Below are positions 27,854 to 37,387 of a DNA stretch of 64,000 nucleotides, one piece after another (position 1 is the stretch's first letter; every line of letters begins with the position of its first letter). The stretch is taken from the NCBI RefSeq assembly GCF_002949795.1, contig NZ_CP026692.1, forward strand, positions 4,758,545-4,822,544, given 5' to 3'. Source of the DNA: Nostoc sp. 'Lobaria pulmonaria (5183) cyanobiont' (GTDB lineage: Bacteria > Cyanobacteriota > Cyanobacteriia > Cyanobacteriales > Nostocaceae). The notes below the pieces were generated by a model. The model was given only the letters and a program-made list of their open reading frames with translations, was not told the origin of the DNA and searched no databases. The position numbers and the translations under genes are program-made.

Positions 27854-28635
27854 GGCGTTGCATAATGGCGGTATGAATTGAAGTGAAACTGGATGGAATG
27901 TCCGCGTTGTGGGTCGTCCCATATCCGTAAGAACGGAAAGAAAAGAGGTAAACAGAATCACATTTGCTGTGATTGCGACGTGCGTTCCGCCCCGCTTCGC
28001 TAACGTCAATTCATTGATCGGTACGAACCACCCCAAGGATATAGTGATGAAGTGAAACGAGAATGCCTGAAAATGTACGTTAATGGCATGGGATTTCGTG
28101 GCATCGAACGGAGTCATTGCGTGTGCATCATACGACATTGATTACTTGGGTAAAACTTGTGGGAGAACTGTTGCCTGATGCCTACGACCCACAGACAATT
28201 CCAGAAGTTGGTGAACTTGATGAACTAGAAACGTTCGTCGGCTCAAAAAAAACAAAATCTGGCTTTGGACAGCAGTGAACCACTTCAGACAAGGTATTTT
28301 AGCGTGGGTTTTGGGCGACCATAGCGCCGAAGCCTTTCGCCCATTATGGGATATCGTGGGTACTTGGCAGTGCTATTTCTATGTCACGGATGGATGGTTG
28401 GTCTATCCAGGCTTTATTCCAGAGGGCGACCATGATTGTGAGCAAGACTTACATGACGCGGGTTGAAGGGGAAAACACCCGATTGCGACACTATCTGGCT
28501 CGATTGCATCGCAAGACGCTATGTTATTCTAAATCAGCACAAATGCTGAGATACTCGATTCGATTGTTACTTCCCTATCTCAAATTTTGGGATGTTCCAG
28601 TTCCGCAATGATTCATACCGCCATTATGCAATGCC
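27854..28635 (+). mobile_element. IS1-family insertion sequence, degenerate
   Basis: A 782-bp element bounded by 25-bp terminal inverted repeats: GGCGTTGCATAATGGCGGTA... at 27854-27878 and its complement at 28611-28635, with one mismatch. The size and ends fit IS1. No target duplication is visible at the two flanks (CCCCCAGAT left, CTCGTATTT right), so the insertion is old. The transposase gene inside is broken. Confidence 0.85.
27893..28611 (+). pseudogene. IS1-family transposase, frameshifted
   Basis: The reading frame starts MECPRCGSSHIRKNGKKRGK with the IS1 zinc finger. It continues QNHICCDC and is then disrupted by an insert of about 25 bases at 27979-28004. It resumes as RQFIDRYEPPQGYSDEVKRE. 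Further blocks in other frames are ELLPDAYDPQTIPEVGELDE, LNHFRQGILAWVLGDHSAE-type and YMTRVEGENTRLRHYLARLH, ending at TGA 28609-28611. Several frameshifts and stops exclude an active enzyme. Confidence 0.85.
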
Positions 28636-28702
28636 CTCGTATTTGTCCTGGATTGCTCCTGACGTTCCCCACTCAGCACACCTGATAATTCAATACCCTT
28701 GG

Positions 28703-28773
28703 GTTAAGGGTTATTGATGTAAATAATTAGTCTTTCAGGACGCGATAAATCGCGTCTCTACATCTAGGTTTTG
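28703..28773. repeat. 71-bp dispersed repeat, copy 2
   Basis: Same orientation as the copy at 260-330 and similar over all 71 positions (about 61 identical). The central palindrome here is GACGCGATAAATCGCGTC. It lies just beyond the IS1 remnant. Confidence 0.7.
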
Positions 28774-28901
28774 TTGCTCATTCTGAACTTTATTGCCTGA
28801 TAATTGGGTTGTATCGTTCCTAGTCGGAGCTTGGAACGAGATTTGAAAAGGATTAAGCGTTGGTTGTAGAGCGAACTTTTAGTTGGCTATGCTTCAAAAT
28901 A

Positions 28902-29576
28902 TCAAGTGTATTTAATTTTTTGAGTATAAAATCTACCTGCTAAAAGAGCCGCACCTGCTACTAAAGTTGCTAGTACACTATCAGGTTCAGGGACGGCAGC
29001 AACTTGAGCATCAATTCGTGCAGTTCCAGCAAACAAACCAGACAATTCAGGGTGGTCTAATACATCAGCAAACTCTGGAGAAATCAACAATTGAACATCA
29101 GGGATGGTTAAATTTTGGCCATCAAATGCCATAAGTCCCGGAGTGCTCAAATCAAACAAAATTGTATTTAAAGAAAACGTGTCTCTTAAAACAAGTCCGC
29201 TGGCACCTGTGACAGTACGTCCTGGAGCAAAACCGATTGAAAAATCACCAACAGTAATTTCTTTATTGAAAGTAACAGTACCAGTCTGCTTTATTGTACC
29301 TGAAAGCGGAGTAAAACCGCCCTCGTCGCTGAACGTGAAGTTAGTAAGTGAGTCGATGTTGAAACCAACTAAATAATTGCTAGGAATTGGTGCAACTGTC
29401 TGATTAGTGCCTGTCAAAGTTAGCCCAATACTACTAAGAATCTCCTCGTGATCGCGATCGATGCTGGTGACTCCAGATATCACTTTAAAAGTTGCAGCAT
29501 CTACCTGTATCGGTGCTATTGAGATAAAAGCTGCTGTCGTACAACCAAAAATTCCTGCAAACTGAAAAAAACGCAT
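28902..29576 (-). CDS. PEP-CTERM sorting domain protein
   Basis: A 224-residue secreted protein. The N-terminal signal peptide is MRFFQFAGIFGCTTAAFISI with cleavage likely after VDAA. The body is beta-rich and without recognised catalytic motifs. The C-terminus is a PEP-CTERM signal: AVPEPDSVLATLVAGAALLA then a basic end (GRFYTQKIKYT). Such tails direct processing by an exosortase (family knowledge) and suggest an exopolysaccharide-associated surface protein. The actual role is unknown. It is monocistronic. Confidence 0.85.
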   Translation of the reverse strand: MRFFQFAGIFGCTTAAFISIAPIQVDAATFKVISGVTSIDRDHEEILSSIGLTLTGTNQTVAPIPSNYLVGFNIDSLTNFTFSDEGGFTPLSGTIKQTGTVTFNKEITVGDFSIGFAPGRTVTGASGLVLRDTFSLNTILFDLSTPGLMAFDGQNLTIPDVQLLISPEFADVLDHPELSGLFAGTARIDAQVAAVPEPDSVLATLVAGAALLAGRFYTQKIKYT

Positions 29577-30012
29577 ATATATTTCTGATGATCTTCGTAG
29601 TTTATTTTATCTAATAAAACGTCCTTTATTAATATATAAATTTAAAAATTTTCGCTAAAAAAGTATTCTCAAAACTTAAGATTATATCAATATACAGTTA
29701 ATAAAAAAATTTAAACCATACAGCTATAAATACAAAGTTGAGTATGTGGGTACAAATAAAAATTACTATTCATAATGAAGCGTAAACTGTAAGGAATAAA
29801 GCATTAAGGATAGAAAATGAAAAAATATAGTTACGTTTAATTATGTCCAATGCCAATTATTTAGGAACCAATTCCAAAGTCCCTCTCCCAACCTTGAGAG
29901 AGAGATTTAGGGTGAGGGTTTTTGATTCATGCAAGAAGTCTAATTAAGGATTCGCAGACTCTAGCTGAGAACCAGAGAAAGCTGATTTATTCTCGCTGAT
30001 TTACTTCTTAGT
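29577..30012. other. Intergenic region
   Basis: AT-rich promoter region of the PEP-CTERM gene, then a dispersed inverted repeat (about 29878-29942, CCCTCTCCCAACC...GGTGAGGG) of a type also represented near 20158-20262. No gene is seen. Confidence 0.5.
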
Positions 30013-30474
30013 TCACAGACTTGTTCTAATCCACCAGCTTATTTTATCCAAATTAGGATCTATTTCCTGCCAAAAGCTTGCTGAAGAGTCTGCTTCTCTG
30101 GTTATTGCGAGTATTTGCTCTATACTGTCGAAGTTTTTTTGAATCAATTGCTTATCTAATTTAGGAATATCTAATTTTAGATATTTCAAACGGTTGGGTA
30201 ACTCTACTTTCTCTTTTGTCGGCAAGTGGGCAATCTGAGCAACTTGTTCTAAAATTTGGTCTACTGATGCAATTATTTCTTGCAGACTGGGCTTTTTAGT
30301 TTGTAATTGTAAATCTTTTTCTTCAAAGGCTTCTTCTAGATCGCCTAACTTTACTAAGACTATTTTGACAAAGAAAATATTGTAATCTACCTCACTAACT
30401 TCACCCACTTGCTGATGATATTTTCCACTTTTATTTATAACTACTATGTCACCTTTCTCAATTCTGTTGTTCAT
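30013..30474 (-). CDS. Protein of unknown function linked to the kinase gene
   Basis: A 153-residue soluble protein. The first 60 residues (IEKGDIVVINKSGKYHQQVG then EVSEVDYNIFFVKIVLVKLG) look like a small beta-barrel of KOW/SH3 type. The rest is helical with SLQEIIASVDQILEQVAQIA, then KLDIPKLDKQLIQKNF and a tryptophan-rich end (KISWWIRTSL). I do not recognise a named family. It lies 27 bases downstream of a Ser/Thr kinase-FGE fusion gene on the same strand and is very likely cotranscribed, so it may serve the same pathway. Confidence 0.6.
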   Translation of the reverse strand: MNNRIEKGDIVVINKSGKYHQQVGEVSEVDYNIFFVKIVLVKLGDLEEAFEEKDLQLQTKKPSLQEIIASVDQILEQVAQIAHLPTKEKVELPNRLKYLKLDIPKLDKQLIQKNFDSIEQILAITREADSSASFWQEIDPNLDKISWWIRTSL

Positions 30475-30501
30475 AATTTATACAGCTTTGTAATTAAATT
30501 A

Positions 30502-32340
30502 CTAAATAATCTCCTCTACAGAAAATACTACTCTAAAGCCACAAACCCTCAGCCCACCGTCTGACTCATTCCAGCTACGGCTAGCACTGCGACACAGTTC
30601 TGGACTGAAACTCCAAGAACCACCGCGTAGCACCCGACGATTTATATCGCCGCCAACTTCCCAAGCTGTTCCATCTAAGGGTGCATCGTTGTAATTGTTG
30701 TGCCACGAATCAGCACACCATTCCCAAACTAACCCGTGCATATCGTACAATCCAAAGGCGTTGGCGACTTCAAAACTACCGACGTTTGTTGTTTCTTTAC
30801 GGAATTTGCTTTTTGGTTCCATAGTGCAGCTGACTAACTCAGGAGTAATGGTTTCGCCAAAATGGAATGAGGTTGTAGTTCCAGCCCGACAAGCATATTC
30901 CCATTCAGCTTCACTCGGTAAACGATAGTCGCGTCCAGTTTTTTCTGATAGCCTGAGACAGAATTCTACAGCCTCATACCAAGATACATTTTCCACTGGT
31001 CTATCTAGACCTTTGAATTTCGATGGATGGGGATTTAAAGCTTGTTTGACTTTGGGTAAAGCTGCTACTACTCTCCACTGTGCTTGAGTCACAGGAAATT
31101 TCCCCATAAAAAATGGTTCAACGGTAACTTGATGCTGAGGACGTTCGTCAGCATCTCCTTCAAACTCCGGCGAACCCATCATCTGACTACCACCAGGAAT
31201 CAATACCATTTCTAATGTGACAGACTTACCCAAATCTTCAACAAAGAAGTTTGCATTACAGTTCATGCGGTTTACTTCTCTACCACCTGTGTCTACTGTC
31301 ACTACGTCAAATTCAAAGGTTTCTAATGGGGGTAATGGTACGATTACTTTTTGTGATAGCGGCGCTAATATAGGTTGAGGTATCGAAACAATTTTTAAGG
31401 CAACAGGTTCAATGTTCAATGTGGCAAACTTCAAATCGTTAATGACTTCTACTGCTGTTTGATACCTTTCACTCGGTAGATGTTTGAGTAATTTATCTAA
31501 AATTTTTCCTAATTCGTCGCTGATAGTAATATCTTTTTTTTGTAAACGTTCGCGCCACAACCATTTAGCGTTCATGGCATCATAAATAGGGTCATTAATC
31601 TGTCCAGAAGCATCCTGCAAAGGCAAACATTGAGTTAAAAGACGCACACAAGTTACGCCCAAAGCATACAAATCACTGCCGTGACAAGCAAATCCAGCCA
31701 TTTGTTCTGTTGGGGCATAGCCAAGGGTATAAATTACCGTAGCTTGTCTTCCTATACTGGTTTGTGTCACCTGTTTAGCACCGCCAAAGTCAATTAAGAC
31801 GGGTTTTTTATCACTTGCACGGCGAATGATATTTTCTGGTTTGATATCCCGATGAATGACGTTATGGGTATGAATGAATTCTATAACTGGCAATAAATCA
31901 GCTAAAAGTTCCCAAATTTGTTGCTCGCCATAAATTTGTTGCTGAACTTCTTGTAAAAGAGTTTTTCCTTGAATAAATTCTTGTACGAGATATAAGCTAG
32001 AACCTTGTTCAAAATAAGCTAGTAATCTAGGAATTTGGGTATGATTTTCTCCCAGTTCATACAACCGAAAAGCCTCTTCTTTGAAAAATTCCGCGGCTTT
32101 AGTGCGTTGTCCTGTTCCCTGAAACTGCGGGAAAAATTGCTTGATGACGCAAGGGGCGTTTAGTCTGTCTACATCTTCTGTAGAATATGTTCTACTAAAT
32201 CCACCTTCACCTAAGAGTCTTAATACGCGGTAACGGTTTCTGAGAAGTTTGCCAAAGTTGCTTTGTCCGCAACTGACGCAAAATCTATTGCTATCAGAGT
32301 TGAATGGATTTGAGCAATTGGGATTTTGGCAGATTTGCAT
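30502..32340 (-). CDS. Zn-ribbon Ser/Thr protein kinase fused to a formylglycine-generating-enzyme-like domain
   Basis: A 612-residue protein in three parts. Residues 4-25 form a zinc ribbon (two C-x(4)-C / C-x-x-C pairs, ICQNPNCSNP and FCVSCGQ). Residues about 37-310 are a Hanks-type kinase: G-loop LLGEGGFSR, K67 in CVIKQF, HRDIKPENII and LIDFGGAKQV. Residues about 365-610 are an FGE-sulfatase (SUMF1-like) domain: IPGGSQMMGSPEFEGDADE, YRLPSEAEWEYACRAGT, HGLVWEWCADSW, RVLRGGSW. This kinase-SUMF1 combination is known in cyanobacteria. Substrates are unknown. Confidence 0.92.
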   Translation of the reverse strand: MQICQNPNCSNPFNSDSNRFCVSCGQSNFGKLLRNRYRVLRLLGEGGFSRTYSTEDVDRLNAPCVIKQFFPQFQGTGQRTKAAEFFKEEAFRLYELGENHTQIPRLLAYFEQGSSLYLVQEFIQGKTLLQEVQQQIYGEQQIWELLADLLPVIEFIHTHNVIHRDIKPENIIRRASDKKPVLIDFGGAKQVTQTSIGRQATVIYTLGYAPTEQMAGFACHGSDLYALGVTCVRLLTQCLPLQDASGQINDPIYDAMNAKWLWRERLQKKDITISDELGKILDKLLKHLPSERYQTAVEVINDLKFATLNIEPVALKIVSIPQPILAPLSQKVIVPLPPLETFEFDVVTVDTGGREVNRMNCNANFFVEDLGKSVTLEMVLIPGGSQMMGSPEFEGDADERPQHQVTVEPFFMGKFPVTQAQWRVVAALPKVKQALNPHPSKFKGLDRPVENVSWYEAVEFCLRLSEKTGRDYRLPSEAEWEYACRAGTTTSFHFGETITPELVSCTMEPKSKFRKETTNVGSFEVANAFGLYDMHGLVWEWCADSWHNNYNDAPLDGTAWEVGGDINRRVLRGGSWSFSPELCRSASRSWNESDGGLRVCGFRVVFSVEEII

Positions 32341-32767
32341 AATCAGGGGGAAATAGCATCTTCTCCAAAGTTAGCCCCAATATTATCTAATTGAAAACAG
32401 TTATGTAGAGAAGCGAACACGGAAGTTTATTCATGTGTTTAAAACTATCTTTCACACGAGGGCATAAGGATGAATAAATTATATTTATTTATACCAATTC
32501 AATGAATGATTGCAACACATACTTGGGTTAAGACGCGATTCATCGCGTCTCTAAAAATGGTGTATTTGTCGCATTTTTTTACAATTGGTATTACTTATCT
32601 ATAGTATGACGTTGTGTTAGCAGAAAGTATGGCACATTGCCATAATATTGGAGCGTTAGGCTTGCCGTAATGCACCCTAAATTTTAATATAACTGTTGTT
32701 TGCTATCTAAAAAAGTTCACGAAGAACGAAATCACCTACCTATAACTTTTATTGCAAATTGCGACTC
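32341..32767. other. Intergenic region with palindromic repeat
   Basis: No gene. AGACGCGATTCATCGCGTCT (32532-32551) is a near-perfect palindrome related to the core of the 71-bp dispersed repeat. ATACCAATTC (about 32490) and AATTGGTAT (about 32582) form an outer inverted repeat, making this a compact folded element. Confidence 0.5.
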
Positions 32768-33577
32768 TTATTTAAAAGTTTTATTCTCTCCAGAAGCGCG
32801 AATTAATTCAGCTACAAGGGCAACGATCGCGGATACTGAAATTAACATCACACTCAGAGCATTAATATCAGGTTTAACTCCGGTTCTAATGCGGCTAAAA
32901 ATTTCCATTGGCAGGGTGTTAGAACCGCTACCAGCAGTAAAACTGGCAATGAGAAAGTCATCTAAGCTAAGGACAAAAGCCAATAGACAACCAGCGATAA
33001 TCCCAGGCATTAATTGAGGTAACAATACTTTGATGAAAGCTTGGGTTGGTGTCGCGCCTAAATCTAGTGCTGCTTCTTCTAAGTGGGGATCTAAATTAGT
33101 CAGTCGGGAACCAACTACAAGTCCGACGTATGCCAGACAAAACACGATATGGGCTGCAACTATCGTCCACAAACTCAAAGGTATCGCAAAGGCTGCTAGA
33201 CATACTAGGGTAGCCACTGCGATCGCAATATCGGGAATAATCAATGGTAGGTAAGCAACACCCCGATACAATTTCTTACCAGGAAATTCGTAACGCGCCA
33301 ACCCAACCGCCATCAAGGTTCCCAGCACTGCTGAAATTGCCACGGCACAACCAGCAACTATCATACTGTTTTGCAAAGCCGATAAGATGCGATCGTCACT
33401 GAACAACTTGCGATACCAATCGAGAGTGAATCCTTGCCAAGTTGCACTATAGGGCGATTGATTGAAGCTATAAAAGCCAAGTACCAATATAGGCAGGTAC
33501 ATGAACACAAACATCAGCACTGAGAAAACCGCCTGCCATGAGACACGCGGTTTTTTGAGAGATGGAGAGATATTCAC
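32768..33577 (-). CDS. potC: ABC transporter permease, spermidine/putrescine type (PotC-like)
   Basis: A 269-residue inner-membrane permease with six predicted membrane segments (for example VFSVLMFVFMYLPILVLGFY and VAYLPLIIPDIAIAVATLVC). The cytoplasmic EAA loop reads EEAALDLGATPTQAFIKVLLP, here shortened to its ends: EEAALDLGA and FIKVLLPQL. Its size and the N-terminal YSFNQSPYSATWQGFTLDWY match PotC of polyamine importers. No potA, potB or potD gene is adjacent; upstream is 790 bases without a gene. The partners must be elsewhere. Confidence 0.88.
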   Translation of the reverse strand: MNISPSLKKPRVSWQAVFSVLMFVFMYLPILVLGFYSFNQSPYSATWQGFTLDWYRKLFSDDRILSALQNSMIVAGCAVAISAVLGTLMAVGLARYEFPGKKLYRGVAYLPLIIPDIAIAVATLVCLAAFAIPLSLWTIVAAHIVFCLAYVGLVVGSRLTNLDPHLEEAALDLGATPTQAFIKVLLPQLMPGIIAGCLLAFVLSLDDFLIASFTAGSGSNTLPMEIFSRIRTGVKPDINALSVMLISVSAIVALVAELIRASGENKTFK

Positions 33578-34368
33578 GTTTATATATGATTTTTATTGAT
33601 AGGAATCTAAAATATCACATTTAATGTAATAAGTCAATGATTTAACTATTTTCTCTCCTTTTTGACTAGCAAAGAATCGAATAGTATCTCAATTAATCAG
33701 ACAAGCAGCTTGAACAACTGGTTATAAGATAGATAAACTTTCGCCCATACTAGACATCTGGTAAAAAAGAGACGTAGCACTGCTACGCCTCTACAAGGCT
33801 TCTGGATAACGCATATTTAATTTCTAAAGATGTCTAATAGTTAATTCTTACCTTTAATAATTTGGATAGAACTTATCAGAAAAATTGCTGCTTCTGATTT
33901 CCAACTACCTACTTTACCAAAATCTGTTCTTTGGGCGACTCTAAATTATTCTTGAGAGTACGGAAAGCCGCCCAAAAAGTGACTACACGATTTATTCTTT
34001 AATTAACTTTTGTAAATTAGATAATCTGACAGGCGATAGCAGAGTTTTTCTGCCTATTATCAGCATTTAACTTAAAATTTGACGATTTTAGTGAATTCCT
34101 GTTTGTCAAAAACGTCAAAAATATCTATATTTAATATTCACTAATCTACCAAAAATTAATAAATTAGAATGTATTTACCTCTTTAGGAGTGGGTAATTTC
34201 CGTACTAGGATAGACAAAGAATATAGAAGTAACGGCATAAGATTTGAAAGAGATTGTTAATAAGTTTAGTATCTGAAGTTACTTTCTGATGCAAAGTGAA
34301 TCAATTACCAACACTAAAACAACAGAAATAAAAAACTTCTAATTCAAGTTTTATTTTTTAGGAGGTTT
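33578..34368. other. Long intergenic region
   Basis: About 790 AT-rich bases between the divergent potC and GT4 genes. It contains a folded dispersed repeat (33750-33837) and otherwise no recognisable coding sequence. Confidence 0.5.
33750..33837. repeat. MITE-like dispersed repeat with TAGACATCT ends
   Basis: An 88-bp unit bounded by TAGACATCT (33750-33758) and its complement AGATGTCTA (33829-33837). It encloses GAGACGTAGCACTGCTACGCCTC, written here as the arms GAGACGTAGC and GCTACGCCTC. Its complement is recognisable at about 45838-45911, including AGAAATTAAATATGCGTTAT. Confidence 0.7.
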
Positions 34369-35457
34369 ATGATGCGAATTGCTCAAATAGCTCCACTGTG
34401 GGAAAGAGTTCCACCTCCAGCTTATGGTGGCGTAGAGTTAGTAGTGGGGTTACTGACCGATGAATTAGTCCGACGCGGACACGAAGTAACTTTATTTGCA
34501 TCGGGAGATTCTATTAGTCTGGGAACACTAACGTCAGTTCATCCCCGTGCCCTCAGACTCGATTCTACTATCAAAGATTACGGCATTTACGAGATGCTGA
34601 ATCTAGCTTCGGTTTATGAACGCGCAGAAGAGTTTGATATTATTCACTCCCATATCGGGCATGGGGCACTGGCTTACGCGAATCTCGTCAAAACCCCTAC
34701 AGTTCACACGTTGCATGGTACTTTTAACCCTGACAACGAAAAGATGTTTAGTTTTGGTAAAAAACAACCCTACGTCAATATTTCCAATGCACAACGAGAA
34801 CCAAGGTTAGGGTTGAACTCTATAGCAACAGTTTACAACGGAATTGATGTCAGCAGTTATGAGTTTCACTCCCAACCAGAAGATCCTCCTTACTTAGCGT
34901 TTTTGGGTAGGATATCTCCAGAGAAGGGAGCGCACTTAGCCATAGAAATTGCCAAAGAAACTGGTTGGCATTTAAAAATGGCTGGTAAGGTGGATGTCGT
35001 TGATGTGGAATACTTTGAGAAGGAAATTAAACCGCACATTGACGGGGAGCAAATTGAGTATCTGGGTGAAGCCAACCATACTCTAAAAAATGCCCTGATG
35101 GGTGGTGCAGTAGCAACTCTGTTTCCAATTACTTGGCGAGAACCCTTTGGATTGGTGATGATTGAGTCAATGGCTTCCGGTACGCCAGTGATTGCAATAA
35201 AATTGGGGTCTACTGAGGAAGTAATTTCTCACGGCAAGACGGGTTTCCTCTGCAATAATATTCAAGAGTGCATCAGTGCTATCGATCGCGTCATCGAGTT
35301 AGACCGTTATGCTTGTCGTCAGTATGTCGAAAATCTTTTCAGTGTTAAGCACATGACTAATGGCTATGAGGCGGTTTATCAACAAATAATAGCAGAACGA
35401 TTTTCTCAGAATGGGCATTTCCGCAGTTTGGTTGATTTAGCTAGCGATCGCATTTAA
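34369..35457 (+). CDS. Glycosyltransferase family 4
   Basis: A 362-residue GT-B protein. The N-terminus is MRIAQIAPLWERVPPPAYGG, with FDIIHSHIGHG as the second conserved N-domain site. The C-domain contains PYLAFLGRISPEKGAHLAIE and the E-x7-E motif in WREPFGLVMIESMASGTPVI. GGAGG at 34361-34365 is only three bases from the ATG at 34369 but six from the ATG at 34372, so the second Met is the likelier start. It differs clearly from the GT4 at 10850. Sugar donor and acceptor are unknown. Confidence 0.9.
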   Translation: MMRIAQIAPLWERVPPPAYGGVELVVGLLTDELVRRGHEVTLFASGDSISLGTLTSVHPRALRLDSTIKDYGIYEMLNLASVYERAEEFDIIHSHIGHGALAYANLVKTPTVHTLHGTFNPDNEKMFSFGKKQPYVNISNAQREPRLGLNSIATVYNGIDVSSYEFHSQPEDPPYLAFLGRISPEKGAHLAIEIAKETGWHLKMAGKVDVVDVEYFEKEIKPHIDGEQIEYLGEANHTLKNALMGGAVATLFPITWREPFGLVMIESMASGTPVIAIKLGSTEEVISHGKTGFLCNNIQECISAIDRVIELDRYACRQYVENLFSVKHMTNGYEAVYQQIIAERFSQNGHFRSLVDLASDRI

Positions 35458-35514
35458 ATATCACATTTGTGTAATATTACATCTTTTTAATTAAGTAGAA
35501 CACAGATTTTCGTA

Positions 35515-35542
35515 GTAGGGTAGCACAGCTGTGCTACCCTAC
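35515..35542. terminator. 28-bp perfect palindrome between convergent genes
   Basis: GTAGGGTAGCACAG followed immediately by its exact complement. It lies 58 bases after the GT4 stop and includes the stop codon of the minus-strand PLD gene (35539-35541). Probably a bidirectional terminator or cruciform-forming dispersed repeat. Confidence 0.65.
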
Positions 35543-37170
35543 CAAGTTAGGTGATTATCCCATTTTTCTAAAGTTCTAGCACTCACTCCTGGAACTCGTT
35601 CTAAGTCTTGTAAAGATGTAAATGTTTGCTGTTGACGACTAATAATTATTCGCTGTGCTAACTTCTTACCCACGCCAGGGAGAGTTGCTAATTCTTCTAA
35701 ACTTGCGGTGTTGATATTTACTTTTTGAATTGCTTGTAACTCAGTTGATGAAAAAGTTTTTATTTGAGGACACCGTGTTTGTTCTAATTTAATTTTTTCT
35801 TGAATTGCTGGTGGTAAGCCTGGTTTCACTTTGGCATAAAGACGAGCAAATTCTCGCACATAATGGGCAGCAACTATCGGATTTTCTATCACTACAAGTG
35901 TCTCGTCGTTACCATTATTGGCAGCATCTGACCAATTATGAGAACCTGTAATTACAGTTTGGCTATCAATAACACCAAATTTGTGATGCAATAAATCGCC
36001 TTTGGGTAACACAGGTACACCTACAGTAGTAATTGGATTTGACCAAGGATGGTTGTCAATTTCATATTTACATTTGTTACTCAGAGCAACCCCCATCATA
36101 TCTAAGGCTTCGCTGTAAGGACGATAGGCGAATTGTGGTTCAATTAAAGCGCGAATTTGCACACTTTGTTGATGGCGTTTTTCTAAAATATTGGCAAGAG
36201 GCTGTTCAGAAAAGACAAATAATGCCATATCAATAGATTTGCTTGCTGAATCTAAAGTTTTAGCAATTAAACCATTACTACTGTTACTCCAAGGTTGAGT
36301 TGGAGAAGTAGGCGAAAATTGCACAGTAATTTTGGTATTACCTAAAGTTATTTGTTTAGGTAAACGCAGTGGTTTTTTTAAACCAAATCGACTATCTGGT
36401 TGACCTCCTGGCCCATCTCCCCATAAGATATTAAACTCTTCTATAAATAAAGCTGCTAATTCTGGGCTGTCAATCTGCAATAAATTATTGGCATTGCCTA
36501 AACTGCTGGAATTTGTAAAATCACCAGAAGTATCACTTAATGTAAAATTAGCTGAAGTGATAATTACAAGGCGATTGTCCACAATCACGAATTTGTGATG
36601 CATCAAGCTGCTACCTGCTGAACCATCTGCTCGATCGTCTAACCAGGGAATTTTGGCATTCTGCAAAATTATCAAAGCATCTCTTTGATTTATTTCGGCT
36701 GAACTGAGTTGATTATCTTGGTTAATATCGATAAATTGGCGAAATTCTTTGTAGCGTTCTTGTTCTCTTTTATCTAACTTACCTATTTCAGTAGATGTTA
36801 AGCTACTCCAAGGTCGGCTGTAGGTATTTTCTAAAATGATTCTGACTCTTACCCCAGCTTTTTGTCTATCAACCAATGCTTGGGCAACTTTGGGTAAACG
36901 TAGTTCTTGCACCGCCACATCTACTGTAGATTTAGCTTGCGTAATAGCATCGACAATCTGTTTTTCTAAATCATCCCCAAGGCGAGTTTGCTGACGGTAA
37001 GCTTCTTGGTATTCTGAAGACTCAGAATGGTTAAAATAAACTTGAACTAACGGGTCTTGTGGTAAGGGTGCTGGACGCTGATTATAAGACTGGACTCGTT
37101 GACAACCAGCAAGAGAGAATATCAGTAAAAAGATAGATAAAAAATATCTTTGTCTAGAGATAAGTTGCAC
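35539..37170 (-). CDS. Phospholipase D-like nuclease lipoprotein with helix-hairpin-helix tail
   Basis: A 543-residue protein with a lipoprotein signal (FLSIFLLIFSLAGCQ). Two PLD catalytic motifs are present: HHKFVIVDNRLVIITSANFT near residues 189-208 and HHKFGVIDSQTVITGSHNWS near 395-414. An EF-hand-like loop, DINQDNQLSSAE, is inserted in the first half. The last 60 residues are a ComEA-like helix-hairpin-helix pair (VNINTASLEELATLPGVGKK, LQDLERVPGVSARTLEKW), a DNA-binding module. The domain set points to an envelope-anchored DNA nuclease, not to a lipid enzyme. This is inference. It starts at 37170 and is monocistronic. Confidence 0.85.
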   Translation of the reverse strand: MQLISRQRYFLSIFLLIFSLAGCQRVQSYNQRPAPLPQDPLVQVYFNHSESSEYQEAYRQQTRLGDDLEKQIVDAITQAKSTVDVAVQELRLPKVAQALVDRQKAGVRVRIILENTYSRPWSSLTSTEIGKLDKREQERYKEFRQFIDINQDNQLSSAEINQRDALIILQNAKIPWLDDRADGSAGSSLMHHKFVIVDNRLVIITSANFTLSDTSGDFTNSSSLGNANNLLQIDSPELAALFIEEFNILWGDGPGGQPDSRFGLKKPLRLPKQITLGNTKITVQFSPTSPTQPWSNSSNGLIAKTLDSASKSIDMALFVFSEQPLANILEKRHQQSVQIRALIEPQFAYRPYSEALDMMGVALSNKCKYEIDNHPWSNPITTVGVPVLPKGDLLHHKFGVIDSQTVITGSHNWSDAANNGNDETLVVIENPIVAAHYVREFARLYAKVKPGLPPAIQEKIKLEQTRCPQIKTFSSTELQAIQKVNINTASLEELATLPGVGKKLAQRIIISRQQQTFTSLQDLERVPGVSARTLEKWDNHLTW

Positions 37171-37387
37171 TGTAATCTGTTAAAAGTGGATTGGGAGTGG
37201 ATAGATTTATCATTCCCAAAATTTTGTGTTCTGAATTAAGTAGAGAAATAAGTTTCCAAGTAAAGGGAAAAATCCACTACTAGATGTAAAATTACAGATA
37301 TTTTTTTCAGGATTTGTCCACTAAAACTGTATATACTGACAAATCCGCAGTCTATCACCAACGTGTGTTTTCACTATTATCGGTTAT

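Noticed and set aside
27788-28138. 116-codon minus-strand frame in the IS1 region
   Set aside because: It is antisense to the zinc-finger part of the decayed IS1 transposase and to the end of hisZ.
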